A DNA stretch of 64,000 nt from Haliotis asinina (Eukaryota; Mollusca; Gastropoda; Lepetellida; Haliotidae). Positions within the stretch are counted from its first letter, which is position 1. Every line of letters begins with the position of its first letter. Below are positions 1 to 10,556 of this stretch, piece after piece. Below the pieces are notes generated by a model. The model was given only the letters and a program-made list of their open reading frames with translations, ran no database searches and was not told where the DNA came from. A program made the translations under genes and the position numbers. The stretch covers positions 49,204,645-49,268,644 of the forward strand of contig NC_090281.1 of NCBI RefSeq assembly GCF_037392515.1. Reading direction: 5' to 3'.

Positions 1-836
1 CACCCTAATAATTTTCAAGGCATAAAACTGTCACTATTACTTGCAAATACCTTTCATCTAAAGATATGTTTTCCTTCTAAAAATTAAACGAATGTGTGAA
101 AGAAGTTTTTATCTTCTTCCCATCTATCGTTGCGGTGAATTGAGAATAGAAGCCATGGGGTGAGCTATAACATACCGACTTGAAACGTTACAGCAAATCC
201 ACTGTCCTAATACGGACACTAATACCAAATTTTTTACTTAAACTGAGGTGGCAAAATAGTTAACCTATCTTCTACATGTAGGATTTCAGTTGTTACAACA
301 CTCAGCGAACTTAATCCATTGTTGAAAATAAACCAGGCTTAATCTTAAATACTATGCTGCCACCATATTGGCTACACCGGTTACGTTACGACCCGAAACA
401 TACGTTCAGTGGCTTTTCGAGGAGTTTCTCCTCCCTTTCTATATGGGCTCCCTGATAGAGAACACCAACATAATGTCTTCTGTCTGGGATTTTGGACGCT
501 CCTAAATATATTTATACCACGTATTTGCCTACACTCAATATACTTCAGACATAATGTTATTATTCCATTAAACATGACAAAGCCGAACACACTAGGTTTG
601 AAAATTAAATTGGTTTATTTCGTGTCTATTTAAACTGGGCCACGTTTTGGCGAGGGGGACGTTAAGATAAAGGAATTGCGTTAAAGTCAGAAATTATTTC
701 TGATGGTTTCCGTAACCAAGGTACTTAAGGTCATAGATGATTTGCATTCTGATTGCTTTGCTTAATTTGGCACAATGGTTTTGCTTCATAAGGGATGTCG
801 TCAGCCGACTGACGGAAAATAGCCAGTGGTGCAGCC

Positions 837-1055
837 AGTGAGTTAAGTGTTACGCCGCTCTCAGCAATTAGGCGGCGTCTATAAATAATCGAGTCCGGAT
901 CAGACAACCCAGTGATCATCAACATGAGCATCGATCTGCAGTTGAGAACCGACGACATGAGTGCACCCAGTGCCTCACCACCCGATCCCATTACTCGCCT
1001 CTTACGGCAAGCATGGGCTGCTGCAGATCGATTCCAATTCCGATCTTCACAGGTT
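837..1055 (-). mobile_element. SINE family A copy (about 260 bp family)
   Basis: Matches the other family A copies in this window: the 'agttttacgccgc' tail end at the left, then the 'ataatcgagtc' block, 'gagcatcgatctg', 'cacccgatccc' and 'cgcctcttacg' blocks in the same order. Orientation is minus if the CTCA-type tail is taken as the 3' end. Diverged by many point changes, so not a recent insertion. Confidence 0.75.
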
Positions 1056-1383
1056 CATCCACAATTGAAGTTTCAAGAAGCCACGTTGTTGCCTAGCGAC
1101 AAGACTGGAATAACATCCTCAGACTTCTCATGCAGTTTAAAAATGCAAATATAAGAAGGTATACATGTACATAGATGATATGGACTGGTCACTCAATGCC
1201 CACTTTGTGTCGGTTGTAATACTTCTTATTTGTGTTCATATCTGATGATGACTTTATATACCATGTGTTGATTTTGCACCCGGAGCGGGGGTAAAACCTA
1301 ATGGTTTTTGCCTTACCTCGTCACGCCTAACAAATCCGGGTTTATTCGGATATCTGTCGAATTGCCCCAACTACAAAATAAGT

Positions 1384-1650
1384 TAGTGAGTATAGTTTAG
1401 TTTTACGCCACACTCCACAGTTATGCCAACTAGCAGTATTCCAGCAATATCACGGCTGGGGACACCAGAAATATGCGCCACACATTGTACGCATGTGGGG
1501 GAATCGAACCCGGGCCTTCGATATCAATCTTCGCACATGGGATGCGATGACATGACGCCCAATACTACAAGCATGGGTCCCACCAGTTTAAACTGGCAAG
1601 AAGACGAGTGACCAGCGGACGCTTAAACCACCAGGCTGCCCCACTGCCCT
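1384..1650 (-). mobile_element. SINE family B copy (tRNA-derived) with an enlarged head
   Basis: Read on the minus strand it begins with a tRNA-like head, with box A near 1630 and a box B equivalent to GGTTCGATTCC near 1503-1516. It runs through the 'cacattgtac' and 'ccagcaatatcac' blocks to the 'agttttacgcc' tail. About 80 bp of extra sequence separates the two promoter boxes (roughly 1525-1605), unlike other copies here, so the head is interrupted or rearranged. Confidence 0.75.
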
Positions 1651-2090
1651 CTTGCGGGAAGGACTACACATGCTGAGTGACAGTGGTGCACTACACACTC
1701 TACATCACTTCCTAGACTGATGCGGTGTGCCAGTTTCCTGTCTTCCAAGAACTACATTGTGCTTGGAAGTCCATATTGGAAATTCATGGGGATGTATTTC
1801 CATATATGTAATTTACACGTGGGTGTTAGCTGGAAATAATTGACATGGGGACTTTCCCGAACCTTGTGTTAATATATATCCCAAGCTCCCCGATGGATGA
1901 GCTCTAACCCGTCCAACGCTCAGCCTACACGGTGTATGAGGGTGCTGTGACTGACACCACGATCCCCTAGGTCTGTCGGAACCTAGTCGCAAGGACGTAT
2001 CTCCAGAAACATCTGGTCCTAAATCTACCTGTGGTACCTTGACTTGTAAAGGTGCGAGTCTGAAGAATAAGTTCTTGGTGACAACAGACT

Positions 2091-2164
2091 ATGGCACCAT
2101 CCCAGGAAGAATTTGAGATGACCAAAGATTCAGTAGAGTTGGACGAGACAGGTACTTCCCCACG
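2091..2164 (+). CDS. NINJ: Ninjurin coding exon 1
   Basis: Encodes MAPSQEEFEMTKDSVELDE and five further residues, then ends CG before a strong GTAAGT donor at 2165. The C from exon 2 completes CGC (Arg25). A weaker GT at 2152 would give a frame that meets a stop in exon 2, so the 2164 end is preferred. The EE-F-E start resembles the EEYEL start of vertebrate NINJ1. Confidence 0.82.
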
Positions 2165-3171
2165 GTAAGTTTCGCGCATACGCACAATGTATGACCCACA
2201 GGCAAACTGTGGCGCAAATGGGTTGCGGAGCATAGAGAATATGACAAGTCTTCATGTATGCGAGCGAAGAAAACAAAGATTGGCACTTTGATGTTTTGTG
2301 GGCAAGTACAAACACGCACGCACGTTCGTTTACATGACCATGTTTACTCGCCCACTCACAAATAAATGACGGTCTCCAAGACTATGTAGATCACATTACA
2401 CGCATGCACGCACAACGTGTACATCGCTATACCCAACGGTGGGTATTGGGACAGAGCTACACTGGGACAATGTTTTAAACAAACATGAATTCTGACAAAT
2501 CCTACCCTACTTTGGAATCACTGACGTGAACAAGAAGGTGGGTGGGGATTGTGGGGTGGGGTTGTTTGTTTGCTTTTGTTTTTTGTTCGTTTGATTGGTT
2601 GTTTTTTTCTTGTACCCCCATGCATAGATCGCATTACTTGTATTTTCAGAAGTTTTATATCTAAACGTCACTGACGGACACTGTAATTAGTTTGGTCAAG
2701 GCACACAGTTATACAGATGATACTGTTTCCAGACATTTCCAATAAGTATATCTATATGGCCTTGACCTCCAGGAATGTAGCGACAATACTTGAAAAAAAA
2801 GACCCGGGCTTACACATGGTTGTTGCTTTAAAGTCTGGACAAGCCATCAATACTATCTAAATATGAAGCTTTGTAACCTATTGGGCCTACACGGAAAATG
2901 GCTTGCTACGCGCCTGACCTCGCCTGACATGTCTCCCTGAGTGCAGGATTGGCCTCTACTTCCGGTAGTCGTGTGGAAATAGATAGTGGATTCGGAAGTT
3001 AACTGGAGACCTACTCTTGAATGCGCACAACACACCGTAGCACTTGTGAATATATAGTATATGGGCGTGTATTCAAATTTAGAGGAAGTATGCCACAGCC
3101 TTTCGCCAAACTCAGAATTTACCACGAAGAATACACAATTTGAAGTTTCCGAGTGAGGCGTAAAGTAACTA

Positions 3172-3206
<35 letters not shown>

Positions 3207-5057
3207 CAGACAGAGACAGAGACAGAGAGAGAGAGAGAGAGAGAGACAACAAAGATGATTTTAATTAGTTGAGTTTGTGTCGAAGTAATGCGGATTACCA
3301 TGCGTGGTGATTAAAAACATAGAGGGACGATCATAGTACACTGGATATACTGCAATCACAGTTTTAATTAATTCGGATTCTCTGTTTTTACAAGCCATTG
3401 TGTAGGGTTGTGCCCTTCGAAAACTTCCATCATGGGTTCAAATCCTGGTACGCCCTGATGTGTCTGGGTGCGTCTCCACCATAAGGAACTCTCCTATGTC
3501 ACTGAAGTGGTAAATACCGAACACGTGCATCACACAGGGATTCCCTTGCACATTAAGCTGATGTTCTGTGATATAACAAAAATGCTGTTCAAAAAGACCC
3601 TAAACCCAACTACACCACTCACTCTCATTTCACAAAGTCAGAACCAGTCTTGTGTCCGTGACGAGCTAACGCACCCTCCACTAAGCCAGATCATTTATCA
3701 AAACAAAAATTAAACAAAATTAAAACACAGCTATGACATTTTCATGACATATGATATACATTGCGGATTGTTCTGTCTGTTCAGGGGCGGTGGGGTTAGC
3801 CTTGGGGGTTAAGCGTCGCTCGCTGTTGGGTTCGATTCCCCACATGGGCACAATGTGTGAAGCTAATTTCAGGTGTCCCCACCCATGATATTGCTGAAAT
3901 ATTGCTTTAAACGGTGTAAAAGCAGTCACTCACTTTTCTGTGCAGCAAACCAGACAGAGATGATACACCCTTCGCCATCCTGGAAGCCGACGTGACGGAA
4001 ACCGACAAGCCGGAAACCGACGAGCCGGACGGGAACCTGGTGAGTACAGACGCCACCACAATATAATCAAAGCCATATGTAAAGCAACTACAGGCATTTA
4101 ATTCATTTTGCAGGCTTATATGTAACGCCACTGGTATAGCATTCAGTATGCTTCAAAGAACTCCTCAGATACGGCGTTGTCCCGACACGGTTGTGATTGT
4201 TGGGAATGTTCCACTTTGGAAATCAGGACCAGGGCGTAGCTACCATTGTTGAAAAAACGCCCCGGCTTGCTTTATATTATTTTGAGTTTACTTGGTTTAT
4301 ATTTCCTTTTTCCACATATTTTTAAAATGTTTTCTATTAAACCATTCTCTGCTGTAGGGTTCCATGTAAGAATGTCCGTGTCATACACATGTGTTTATGG
4401 CAAGGGGCAACTTCACGTATCGGTTCGGTGACTTGGTAGATTGTGTGTCTGCCTATAGTGGACATACACCGGTGCTCGTTATACCGATCGCTTGACCAGA
4501 CTCGTTTATGTACTCGCTAGAGTCACAGCTGGAATACGTGAAACGTAGAGAACAAATAAATGGAAAGAAACAGTCAAACGTACCGATCATTTCTAATCAG
4601 ACTCTCCTAATTGTAGGTTGCTAAACCTGGGCAGATGAACGAGTTTGGTGTTCGGAGAACCACTGTCCAGAACATGCTTGACCTGGCTCTTGTTGCTGCC
4701 AACATTTCCCAGCTGAGAATCATTCTGACTGTAAACCCAAGCTACCTGGACTTTTACTACTTAATGCTGTCGTGCGTGTGTCTATCGCTTGGCTGTCAGG
4801 TGTTGTTTGCCATCATTGTCCTAGCTCTGAAGATCAGAGAAGATCTAATAAATTCCGTGTCACGTGACCAGGAAGGACAGCAGGAATCGAAACGACTGAC
4901 GCGAGACAGAGTGACCGACATATTGAATTACTGTTCAATGGCATTAGTTCTTTTGGTGCTTCTGTTAAACATGGTAATCAGTGCTTTCGTCAATGTGAGA
5001 AAGAATTCACCCTCAAACAAAATTGTTCAAGAGTTTACCACCGGTGGTTTGTTTTGA
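2091..5057 (+). CDS. NINJ: Ninjurin family protein, three coding exons, 202 aa
   Basis: Coding exons are 2091-2164, 3946-4039 and 4617-5057, with intron phases 2 and 0. The start is the first ATG after an in-frame TGA at 2079. Residues 1-62 form a variable, acidic N-terminus rich in E, D, T and P. Residues 71-93 (TTVQNMLDLALVAANISQL at the start) match the conserved amphipathic segment of ninjurins. Hydrophobic membrane segments lie at about 102-128 and 158-180, giving the usual two-pass layout. Ninjurins are plasma-membrane proteins; vertebrate NINJ1 oligomerises through the amphipathic helices to rupture the membrane in lytic cell death and was first described as an adhesion molecule. Vertebrate NINJ1 is about 150 aa; the extra length here is in the N-terminus and the loop between membrane segments. 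Which vertebrate paralogue it matches best cannot be decided. No neighbour suggests a shared pathway. An ATTAAA signal lies at 5150. Confidence 0.9.
3172..3247. repeat. Compound microsatellite (AC)n-(AG)n
   Basis: An AC run passes directly into AG and ACAG runs. It lies in ninjurin intron 1. Reading frames across it are repeat artefacts. Confidence 0.95.
3390..3640 (+). mobile_element. SINE family C copy (tRNA-derived)
   Basis: A box-B-like GGTTCAAATCC (about 3433-3443) is followed by a body ending in a 'gctgttcaaa' block, an 'ccctaaaccc' block and a CACTCACTC-type tail. A similar head and tail occur at 63105-63440, and a similar tail at 15655-15805. It lies in ninjurin intron 1. Boundaries are approximate. 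Confidence 0.5.
3784..3933 (+). mobile_element. SINE family B copy next to the ninjurin exon 2 acceptor
   Basis: Nearly complete copy: tRNA-like head with GGGTTCGATTCCCC at about 3828-3842, the 'cacaatgtgtgaagc' block, the 'atattgctgaaatattgct' block and a CACTCAC tail. The tail ends 12 bp before the first base of exon 2, so it forms the sequence immediately upstream of the splice acceptor and may contain the branch point. Confidence 0.85.
3946..4039 (+). CDS. NINJ: Ninjurin coding exon 2
   Basis: The acceptor is TTTTCTGTGCAG ending at 3945 and the donor is GTGAGT at 4040. It encodes the acidic segment with a repeated ETDKPETDEPD motif. The 5' edge lies 12 bp downstream of a SINE tail (see the SINE at 3784-3933). 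Confidence 0.82.
4617..5057 (+). CDS. NINJ: Ninjurin coding exon 3 (core domain)
   Basis: The acceptor TTGTAG ends at 4616 and the exon runs to a TGA at 5055-5057. It encodes residues 57-202, including the whole conserved ninjurin domain and both membrane segments. The first ATG inside it (4635) is internal, not the start. Confidence 0.92.
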   Translation, partial: VAKPGQMNEFGVRRTTVQNMLDLALVAANISQLRIILTVNPSYLDFYYLMLSCVCLSLGCQVLFAIIVLALKIREDLINSVSRDQEGQQESKRLTRDRVTDILNYCSMALVLLVLLLNMVISAFVNVRKNSPSNKIVQEFTTGGLF

Positions 5058-5149
5058 TCTGTTGACCAAAGTTCGCGTGAAATGGAAATTTAAAGGTCCT
5101 TTTAACAATCCAAGTTGATTGTCGATATAACTGAATTATGAAAGTCTAC

Positions 5150-5155
5150 ATTAAA
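5150..5155 (+). terminator. Likely polyadenylation signal of ninjurin (ATTAAA)
   Basis: ATTAAA lies 93 bp past the ninjurin stop codon, at a normal distance for a short 3' UTR. It is the common variant of AATAAA. No transcript evidence is available. Confidence 0.55.
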
Positions 5156-5313
5156 GAATTTGTCAAAGAACAGATGCTTTATCCCTATTATCTTATGTAT
5201 GTGTAGTTCGTTTATGGGACAGATCGACTGATCTCAGCACATTTCAGCACATGTATGAACTTATGAGACACCAGTTGCAGTAATGGTTGTACTTAATTGT
5301 TCGTTTGTTTGCT

Positions 5314-5435
5314 TGTGTGTGTGTGTGGGGGGGGGGGGGGGGGGAGAGAGATAGAGAAGGGGGTATATATCAGTATGACTGAGGGGGGGGGAGAAGAGTG
5401 TGTGGGGGGGGGTGTTTGGTTGTTTTTTTTTTTCA
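5314..5435. repeat. GT repeat and G-rich tract
   Basis: A (GT)n run is followed by an uninterrupted run of about 18 G and then further G runs of 5, 8 and 9 within 85 bp, ending in a T run. The spacing could support G-quadruplex formation on the plus strand. Confidence 0.9.
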
Positions 5436-5530
5436 GGGGAAGAGGGTCTGTTTATTGTTTAGAGGCCGCAATATCTCCACTATATGTCATTGAACTGAAA
5501 ATATTCGATCGACGCATTTGGGATACAGTT

Positions 5531-5632
5531 ACAAGTCAGTGAGTCTGACCACCCGGTTGGTTGCCTCTTACAACATGGGCTCCCCGTTGTTGCAGACCAA
5601 GTCTGCCCCGAATCTTCTCGGGCGCGTTGTAG
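5531..5632 (-). mobile_element. SINE family A fragment
   Basis: Only the 'gtcagtgagtctgaccacccg' to 'atcttctcgggcg' portion is present; the tail half is missing. It matches the same region of the copies at 6171 and 8626. Confidence 0.6.
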
Positions 5633-6170
5633 ACCCACTAGCAGGAGCAGCAGCAGCTACAACAGTAGAAGAATTAAAAACTATATATTTGATGGCGGAA
5701 AATAAGTAACATTCATTTTACGAACTCAGTATGTGATATTTTGTAATAAAATCGTAATCATTTCTGACTTATCATTCAGTTTCTATCAGTGGACATGCGC
5801 CCATCCTTCCTTGAACCCCAACCCCCCACCTATATTGGGACAAAGTCACAATTTCAAGGAAAATAGTACGTTACGGAAGCATGAGGCATTACGTTCAGTC
5901 GAAAGCTCTTCCGTGTGAGAGAAAGTGACCCAGATGTCAAGTCTCGCTGAATGAACGTACGTGTCGCTGTCGGTGTGGGTCGCTACATATATGTACTGAG
6001 ACCCACATATGTACCCAGGAACGTGTACAGGAACATCTGAATACAGAAACGGACCACAAGCCAGATTCCTGCCATTTCGTGATAAACCAAATCACAAGCT
6101 ACCTTCAGCATGCGTGACCAGATCGCATTATTCCGGAACACGTCGAATAGCCTTTTTGCCGTGAATGACA

Positions 6171-6394
6171 GAGTTAATTTTTACGCCGCACTCTACAATA
6201 TTCCAGCGGTGGTCTGTAAATTATCGCGTCTGGATGAGACAATCCAATAATCAACAGCATGAGCATCGATCTACGCAACTGGGAGGCATGTGTCAAGTAT
6301 GTCAGCCTACCTAACAGCCCGATACCGTCAGTCGCCTCGTACATCAAGCATGGGTTGCTGAAGATCAATTCGGACCCGGATCTTCGTTGGTGTC
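6171..6394 (-). mobile_element. SINE family A copy
   Basis: Contains the tail block 'tttttacgccgcactc', the 'gagcatcgatctacgcaa' block and the 'agcatgggttgctgaag' block in family order. It has small internal deletions around 6208. Confidence 0.75.
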
Positions 6395-8033
6395 TCTTGT
6401 ATGTTAGGAGCGAGTTGTAACGAACGTAACAAAAGATGAAAGTTGTAAAACACGTCGCCTGGGAAAAGTCGTTGTGCCTGCCCCGCAAACTATAACTGCA
6501 AGAAGCGGTAGTAAAATATCACCTGTATTTTATGCTTCACACAAAGAAATTGGCATCAGGTCGACATAATGTCACGTACAGTCATCCCCGGTGCTGGGAA
6601 CATGTCATACTAGTTGGTATTATATTCCCATCGTGGATTATGTAGCTCACAAGGGAACCACGATTCCTTATGAATATCAGACAGTGTGTTGTGTAATACT
6701 TCAGTTAATCTAAATAGCATCTCTTTCATTTCAGTTGTGTGTTCACTACTATTTTCTCCTCAATAACAGGAATTCTAAAAGTCATAACAAATTATTTTAA
6801 ATTACAAGATCTGTACAAATATCCTTCGTCAAAGCATCCCATTGTCTATTCAAGTATTGATGGTGTACACATTTCAACATAATTACCAACATCTGTCCCT
6901 GTGCTAATAAAAAATCTATTACTACAGTAAGGAGGAAGATTTCTAACTATTCTATGCATTCACTGTTCAGAAAACAGTGGCAAAATAGTGCCAAATGAAC
7001 ACAAGGATAAATGGACGTATGTCCCACACTGACTGGGAATCAACTCCAGGTTTCAAATCGCCCGCCATCTTGTTCCTATGTGTGTCCACGAATTTAAACA
7101 ATCAGTGCCACGCCGCAGCATGATGCTTCCCTGACTGACGCTATCCCCTCCCCGGACACTCAAAATCCGACCCCCCGGGTTTACCCCGCGTCATGCTCTG
7201 CTCCACAATGCAGTATTTATAACACCTCGGGCTTTGTCCCAACCATGGTCCTGTAAAACCTTCACGTCTGCTTGCAGGCAAACACGCATTGTTCTTCACC
7301 ATGTCAGCGCCAGACCTTGGGATGTCAGTGACTTGGGAATTACATGCTAATGACAGGATGATAGCAAATCTGCTTCATTTCGTCACATTGTTGTATACAG
7401 ATATGTGTCTGGCTCTTTGTTTTTTGGGGTTTTTTTTGTTCATCAGGACAGGGTGTGGTGTCATTCACACCTCCAAGCCTATTCATATCAATGCTTCCTG
7501 TGCTCGCCTGTTTGAGGCGACGTTTTTCTATTATTCGCAATTTACGTACCGACCTAATAAATTCAATTCTTAAATATTATAAAATATTTAGTCATATCAC
7601 GATTTAAAAAATATAATTTAAGGTACTCCTTAATCGAAAAATGGACGTAAAAGATAAACTTTATATATATGCCAAAATACGATATCACAAACTGAAAATA
7701 CCACGTTCAAAATGTATTATTGATATGAATGAAATGAAATTATGAAAACATCTTGTGAAAAACACATCATGTTTTGTTTTTAAGTATAATATGCCATTCT
7801 GAAAGTAGGTCTTTATACGCTCCTTTTTCTCCCTTTTTTCGTACAAAGACAATGCACAATGACTTATTCTAGACATTTCCTGGAATTTTTAAATTAATCT
7901 TTACTATTTTTGCAGAATTTTATCAAAACATGTTTTTCGATCTGTATCCACATCGTACATGTAAAAAAAGTATGTATGTGTTTAATTTTTGCACCTGGAG
8001 TAGTATACTGCATAGGGGTACATATTAACTCAG

Positions 8034-8262
8034 TCGGTGAATTCAAATCTCTCCTTAGAAACGACGAATCCATGAATTATCTAGATCTGAATTATGGCAG
8101 TCGATTCTGTCAGATCGTACACTGTCCACTTAATCTCGGCTATAGTGATTTAAATGCGGGTAAAGTAAATAGACACATTTCTAACAACCCAGGATGCGCC
8201 TGTGGACATCATAATGAAGACACAGCCCATTATCTTTCTACATGTAAGTCACACACTGCTGT
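8034..8262 (+). mobile_element. LINE (non-LTR retrotransposon) ORF2 C-terminal fragment
   Basis: The translation runs from about EFKSLLRNDESMNYLDLNYG through HCPLNLGYSDLNAGKVNRHI to CACGHHNEDTAHYLSTCKSH. This is the pattern found at the C-terminus of many CR1/Jockey/I-group LINE polyproteins: an RxxxS-Ln-hL segment followed by CxCG..ED..HYL..C. No endonuclease or reverse transcriptase domain remains in the window, so the copy is 5' truncated, as is usual for LINEs. The family within this group cannot be fixed. It runs directly into a 31-bp tandem repeat. Confidence 0.6.
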
Positions 8263-9012
8263 CAGATGTAATACCTACTTCTGTGTAAATGGTTAAAAAT
8301 AACACCTAGTTCTATGTAAACGATTAGAAATAACACCTACTTCTATGTAAAGAGTTGAAATAACACATATTTCTATGTAAATAGTTAGAAGTAATACCTA
8401 CTTCTATGTAAACGATCAGAAATAACACCTAATGCTATGTAAATGGTTAGAAGTAACATCTACTTCTGTCTAAATGGTTAGAAATAACACCTACTTCTAT
8501 GTAAATGGTTAGAAACAATACCTACTTCTATGTAAATTGTTAGAAATAACACCTACCTCTGTATAAATGATTAGAAATAACACCTACCTCTATATAAATG
8601 ATTAGAAATAACACCTACTTCTATGAGTAAGTGAGTGGGTGAGTTTAGTTTTACGTCGCACTCAGCAGTATTCCAGCTATATGGCGGCGGTCTGTAAATA
8701 ATCGAGTCTGGAACAGACAATCCAGTGATCAACAACATGAGCATCGATCTGTTTCAACCAAGTCAGCGAGCCTGACCACTCGATCCCGTTAGTCGCCCCT
8801 TACGACAAGCATAGTCGCATTTTACCTATTTCTATGTTAGAAATAACATCTACTTCTATGTAAATGGCTAGAGATAACACCTACCTCTATATAAATGATA
8901 AGACATAACACCTACTTCTGTGTAAATGATTAGAAATAACACCGACGTCTATGTAAGTGGTTAGAAATAACACCTACTTCTATGTAAATGGTTAGAAATA
9001 ACATCTAAGTCT
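8262..9012. repeat. 31-bp minisatellite, interrupted by a SINE
   Basis: The unit is about 31 bp (core 'taacacctacttctatgtaa', with 'atggttagaaa' between cores), roughly 18 copies with point variation. The array is split by a family A SINE at 8626-8823, with repeat units resuming on both sides. It begins at the end of the LINE-like reading frame. Confidence 0.9.
8626..8823 (-). mobile_element. SINE family A copy inserted in the minisatellite
   Basis: A well-preserved copy from the tail ('gtgagtttagttttacg') to the 'acgacaagcatagtcgc' block. It sits inside the 31-bp array, so it is younger than the array expansion around it. Confidence 0.85.
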
Positions 9013-9014
9013 AC

Positions 9015-9081
9015 AGACACACAGTCACAATCACAAACACACACACACGCACGCACGCACGCGCGCGCGCGCACGCACACA
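9015..9081. repeat. (CA)n/(CG)n alternating purine-pyrimidine tract
   Basis: CA and CGCA units pass into a run of alternating CG, then back to CA. Such tracts can adopt Z-DNA. It directly follows the 31-bp minisatellite. Confidence 0.9.
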
Positions 9082-9097
9082 AATTGATGATGAGCAA

Positions 9098-9216
9098 CAC
9101 ACGACTGGCGGGATCGGGTGGTCAGACGCAATATCTTGGTTGACGCGTCATCGTGTCCCAGATCGTAGGTCGCACTTGCTTTTGATCACCGGATTGTGTG
9201 GTATATTCACTCAAGT
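9098..9216 (+). mobile_element. SINE family A fragment
   Basis: Carries the 'gggatcgggtggtcag' block, the 'cttggttgac' block and 'gatcaccggattgtgtggt'. The head and the CTCA tail are missing. Confidence 0.6.
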
Positions 9217-9577
9217 GGATATATATCAAAGGTGTGTTGATGCCAGTGCATCACTGAAATGGGATACTGACGGCCATCATCGCGAAGCACGATGAATTTA
9301 AATCAAACACTCAACAGCAAAAACGTCCTCTAGTACGAGTTCTGAAAGACACCTGTTTGCCATCACCACCGCCAATGTAGTATCAAAACTCGACATGCAC
9401 GCTGTGGAATCTAATTATCTAATTTCATTAAGAAATGAGTGAGAGAACTGTCTGAAATGTTTCAACCTGGTTTTGATCGCCCAACGCCCATCGGCGAAAC
9501 ACTGTTTCAGTATCATCTGCACGTGAATGTTGTTCCCGCGCTTCCAGCACCTGCAACTTGCTACGTAGACTGATGTC

Positions 9578-9712
9578 TACTCTCTGAATATATTATTTTG
9601 ACAGAAACATATTAACCTGTATCAACTGAAAGGAACCCCAGCGAGATGGGGGATTCAGAATATGGGGAAATCTAAATTGCAGGAAGAGGTAGTGTGAAAT
9701 AATGTTGTTCAG
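9578..9712 (+). repeat. Unclassified interspersed repeat (family D), copy 1
   Basis: Shares the ordered blocks 'tctctgaatatat', 'tttgacagaaacat', 'aactgaaaggaacccca' and 'gagatggg' with the copies at 12702, 45518 (inverted), 57645 (inverted) and 60937. No coding capacity or terminal repeats are visible. Confidence 0.55.
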
Positions 9713-10269
9713 GAACTGTGAGCCAGACTACAGAAGGACTATTTGGCTTACAAATGCACGTTTCGGGGCAAGGACACGATTCCAATAGAAACAAAACATG
9801 GGTATTTATCAATCATAATTTGTATCCCGTAACCATGCTGAAGGACCGTATTATAATCTTGTCTTATAAAAGGTCAACAGGTATTCTCTGCCAATTGAAG
9901 AAGGTAAAATAAAAATTTGCTTCCATATAAAACCTTATGTAATGGTCTCTACTAAAATATAACTCGGTACATTTAATACAGCTAAAGCCCAAATACTGTT
10001 AGATTATATGGTCTCTGATAAAGCTTACATACCGCTTTCCGTCATGCAATATTGAGTGCAACCTTCACTATTATTTAAGAATTAATGTCGCACATGGCAT
10101 CTGATTCCGTGGAATTTCTTCACGAACGTCCATTATCTTGCCGTATTGACCTAACAACTAGTGATATATATAGAATATACATGCAAGTGGTAGACATGTC
10201 CATGTTCACTGACACTCCTAATAATCAGAAGGCCGTTACAAGGTCGTTATCTCGTTCAAAATATTCACC

Positions 10270-10556
10270 CCATGCACTCGCCACTTTCCGTAACCTGCAA
10301 GAAGACATTCGTTGCCCGTCGCTCTTGTCCGTAACCTGTAATTCCACTCGACCTTTTCCGTAACCTCGTTATTCGGCATATCAATGGATAGCACAAGTTG
10401 GACACGAATGAAGTGGGTCGATGCCATTCGCCACTCGCCTCGTTCGTCGGTACTCGCCCCTTTTCGAAACTTGAACCAAAAAATTGTCGCCTGCAGGTAA
10501 CGCTCAAGAAGACATTCGTCACCAATCGATCTTTTCTCCGTAACCTGTAAGAAATG
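10270..10556. repeat. Degenerate local repeat containing a 'tccgtaacctg' motif
   Basis: The motif 'tccgtaacct' recurs at about 10287, 10329, 10358 and 10539, twice with a linked 'caagaagacattcgt' block (near 10299 and 10503). This is a diverged short-period duplication without a clean unit length. Confidence 0.5.

Larger units (their letters stand above)
1..2090. other. Non-coding flank upstream of ninjurin, with two SINE copies
   Basis: No convincing protein gene is seen. The stretch holds a ~260 bp family SINE (837-1055) and a tRNA-headed SINE (1384-1650), listed separately. Short open frames over 731-1154 and 1423-1611 fall on these SINEs and are not genes. The last few hundred bases should contain the ninjurin promoter and 5' UTR, but no clear core promoter motif can be assigned. 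Confidence 0.6.
5160..8020. other. Intergenic stretch, repeats only
   Basis: No gene is recognised. It contains a GT/G-rich low-complexity tract (5314-5435), two family A SINE pieces (5531-5632 and 6171-6394) and otherwise unique AT-rich sequence. Open frames at 7289-7573 and 7340-7540 overlap on opposite strands, lack domain similarity and are treated as chance. Confidence 0.5.

Noticed and set aside
731-1154. Overlapping plus and minus frames of about 80 codons
   Set aside because: They coincide with a SINE A copy; the same peptides recur at other SINE copies.
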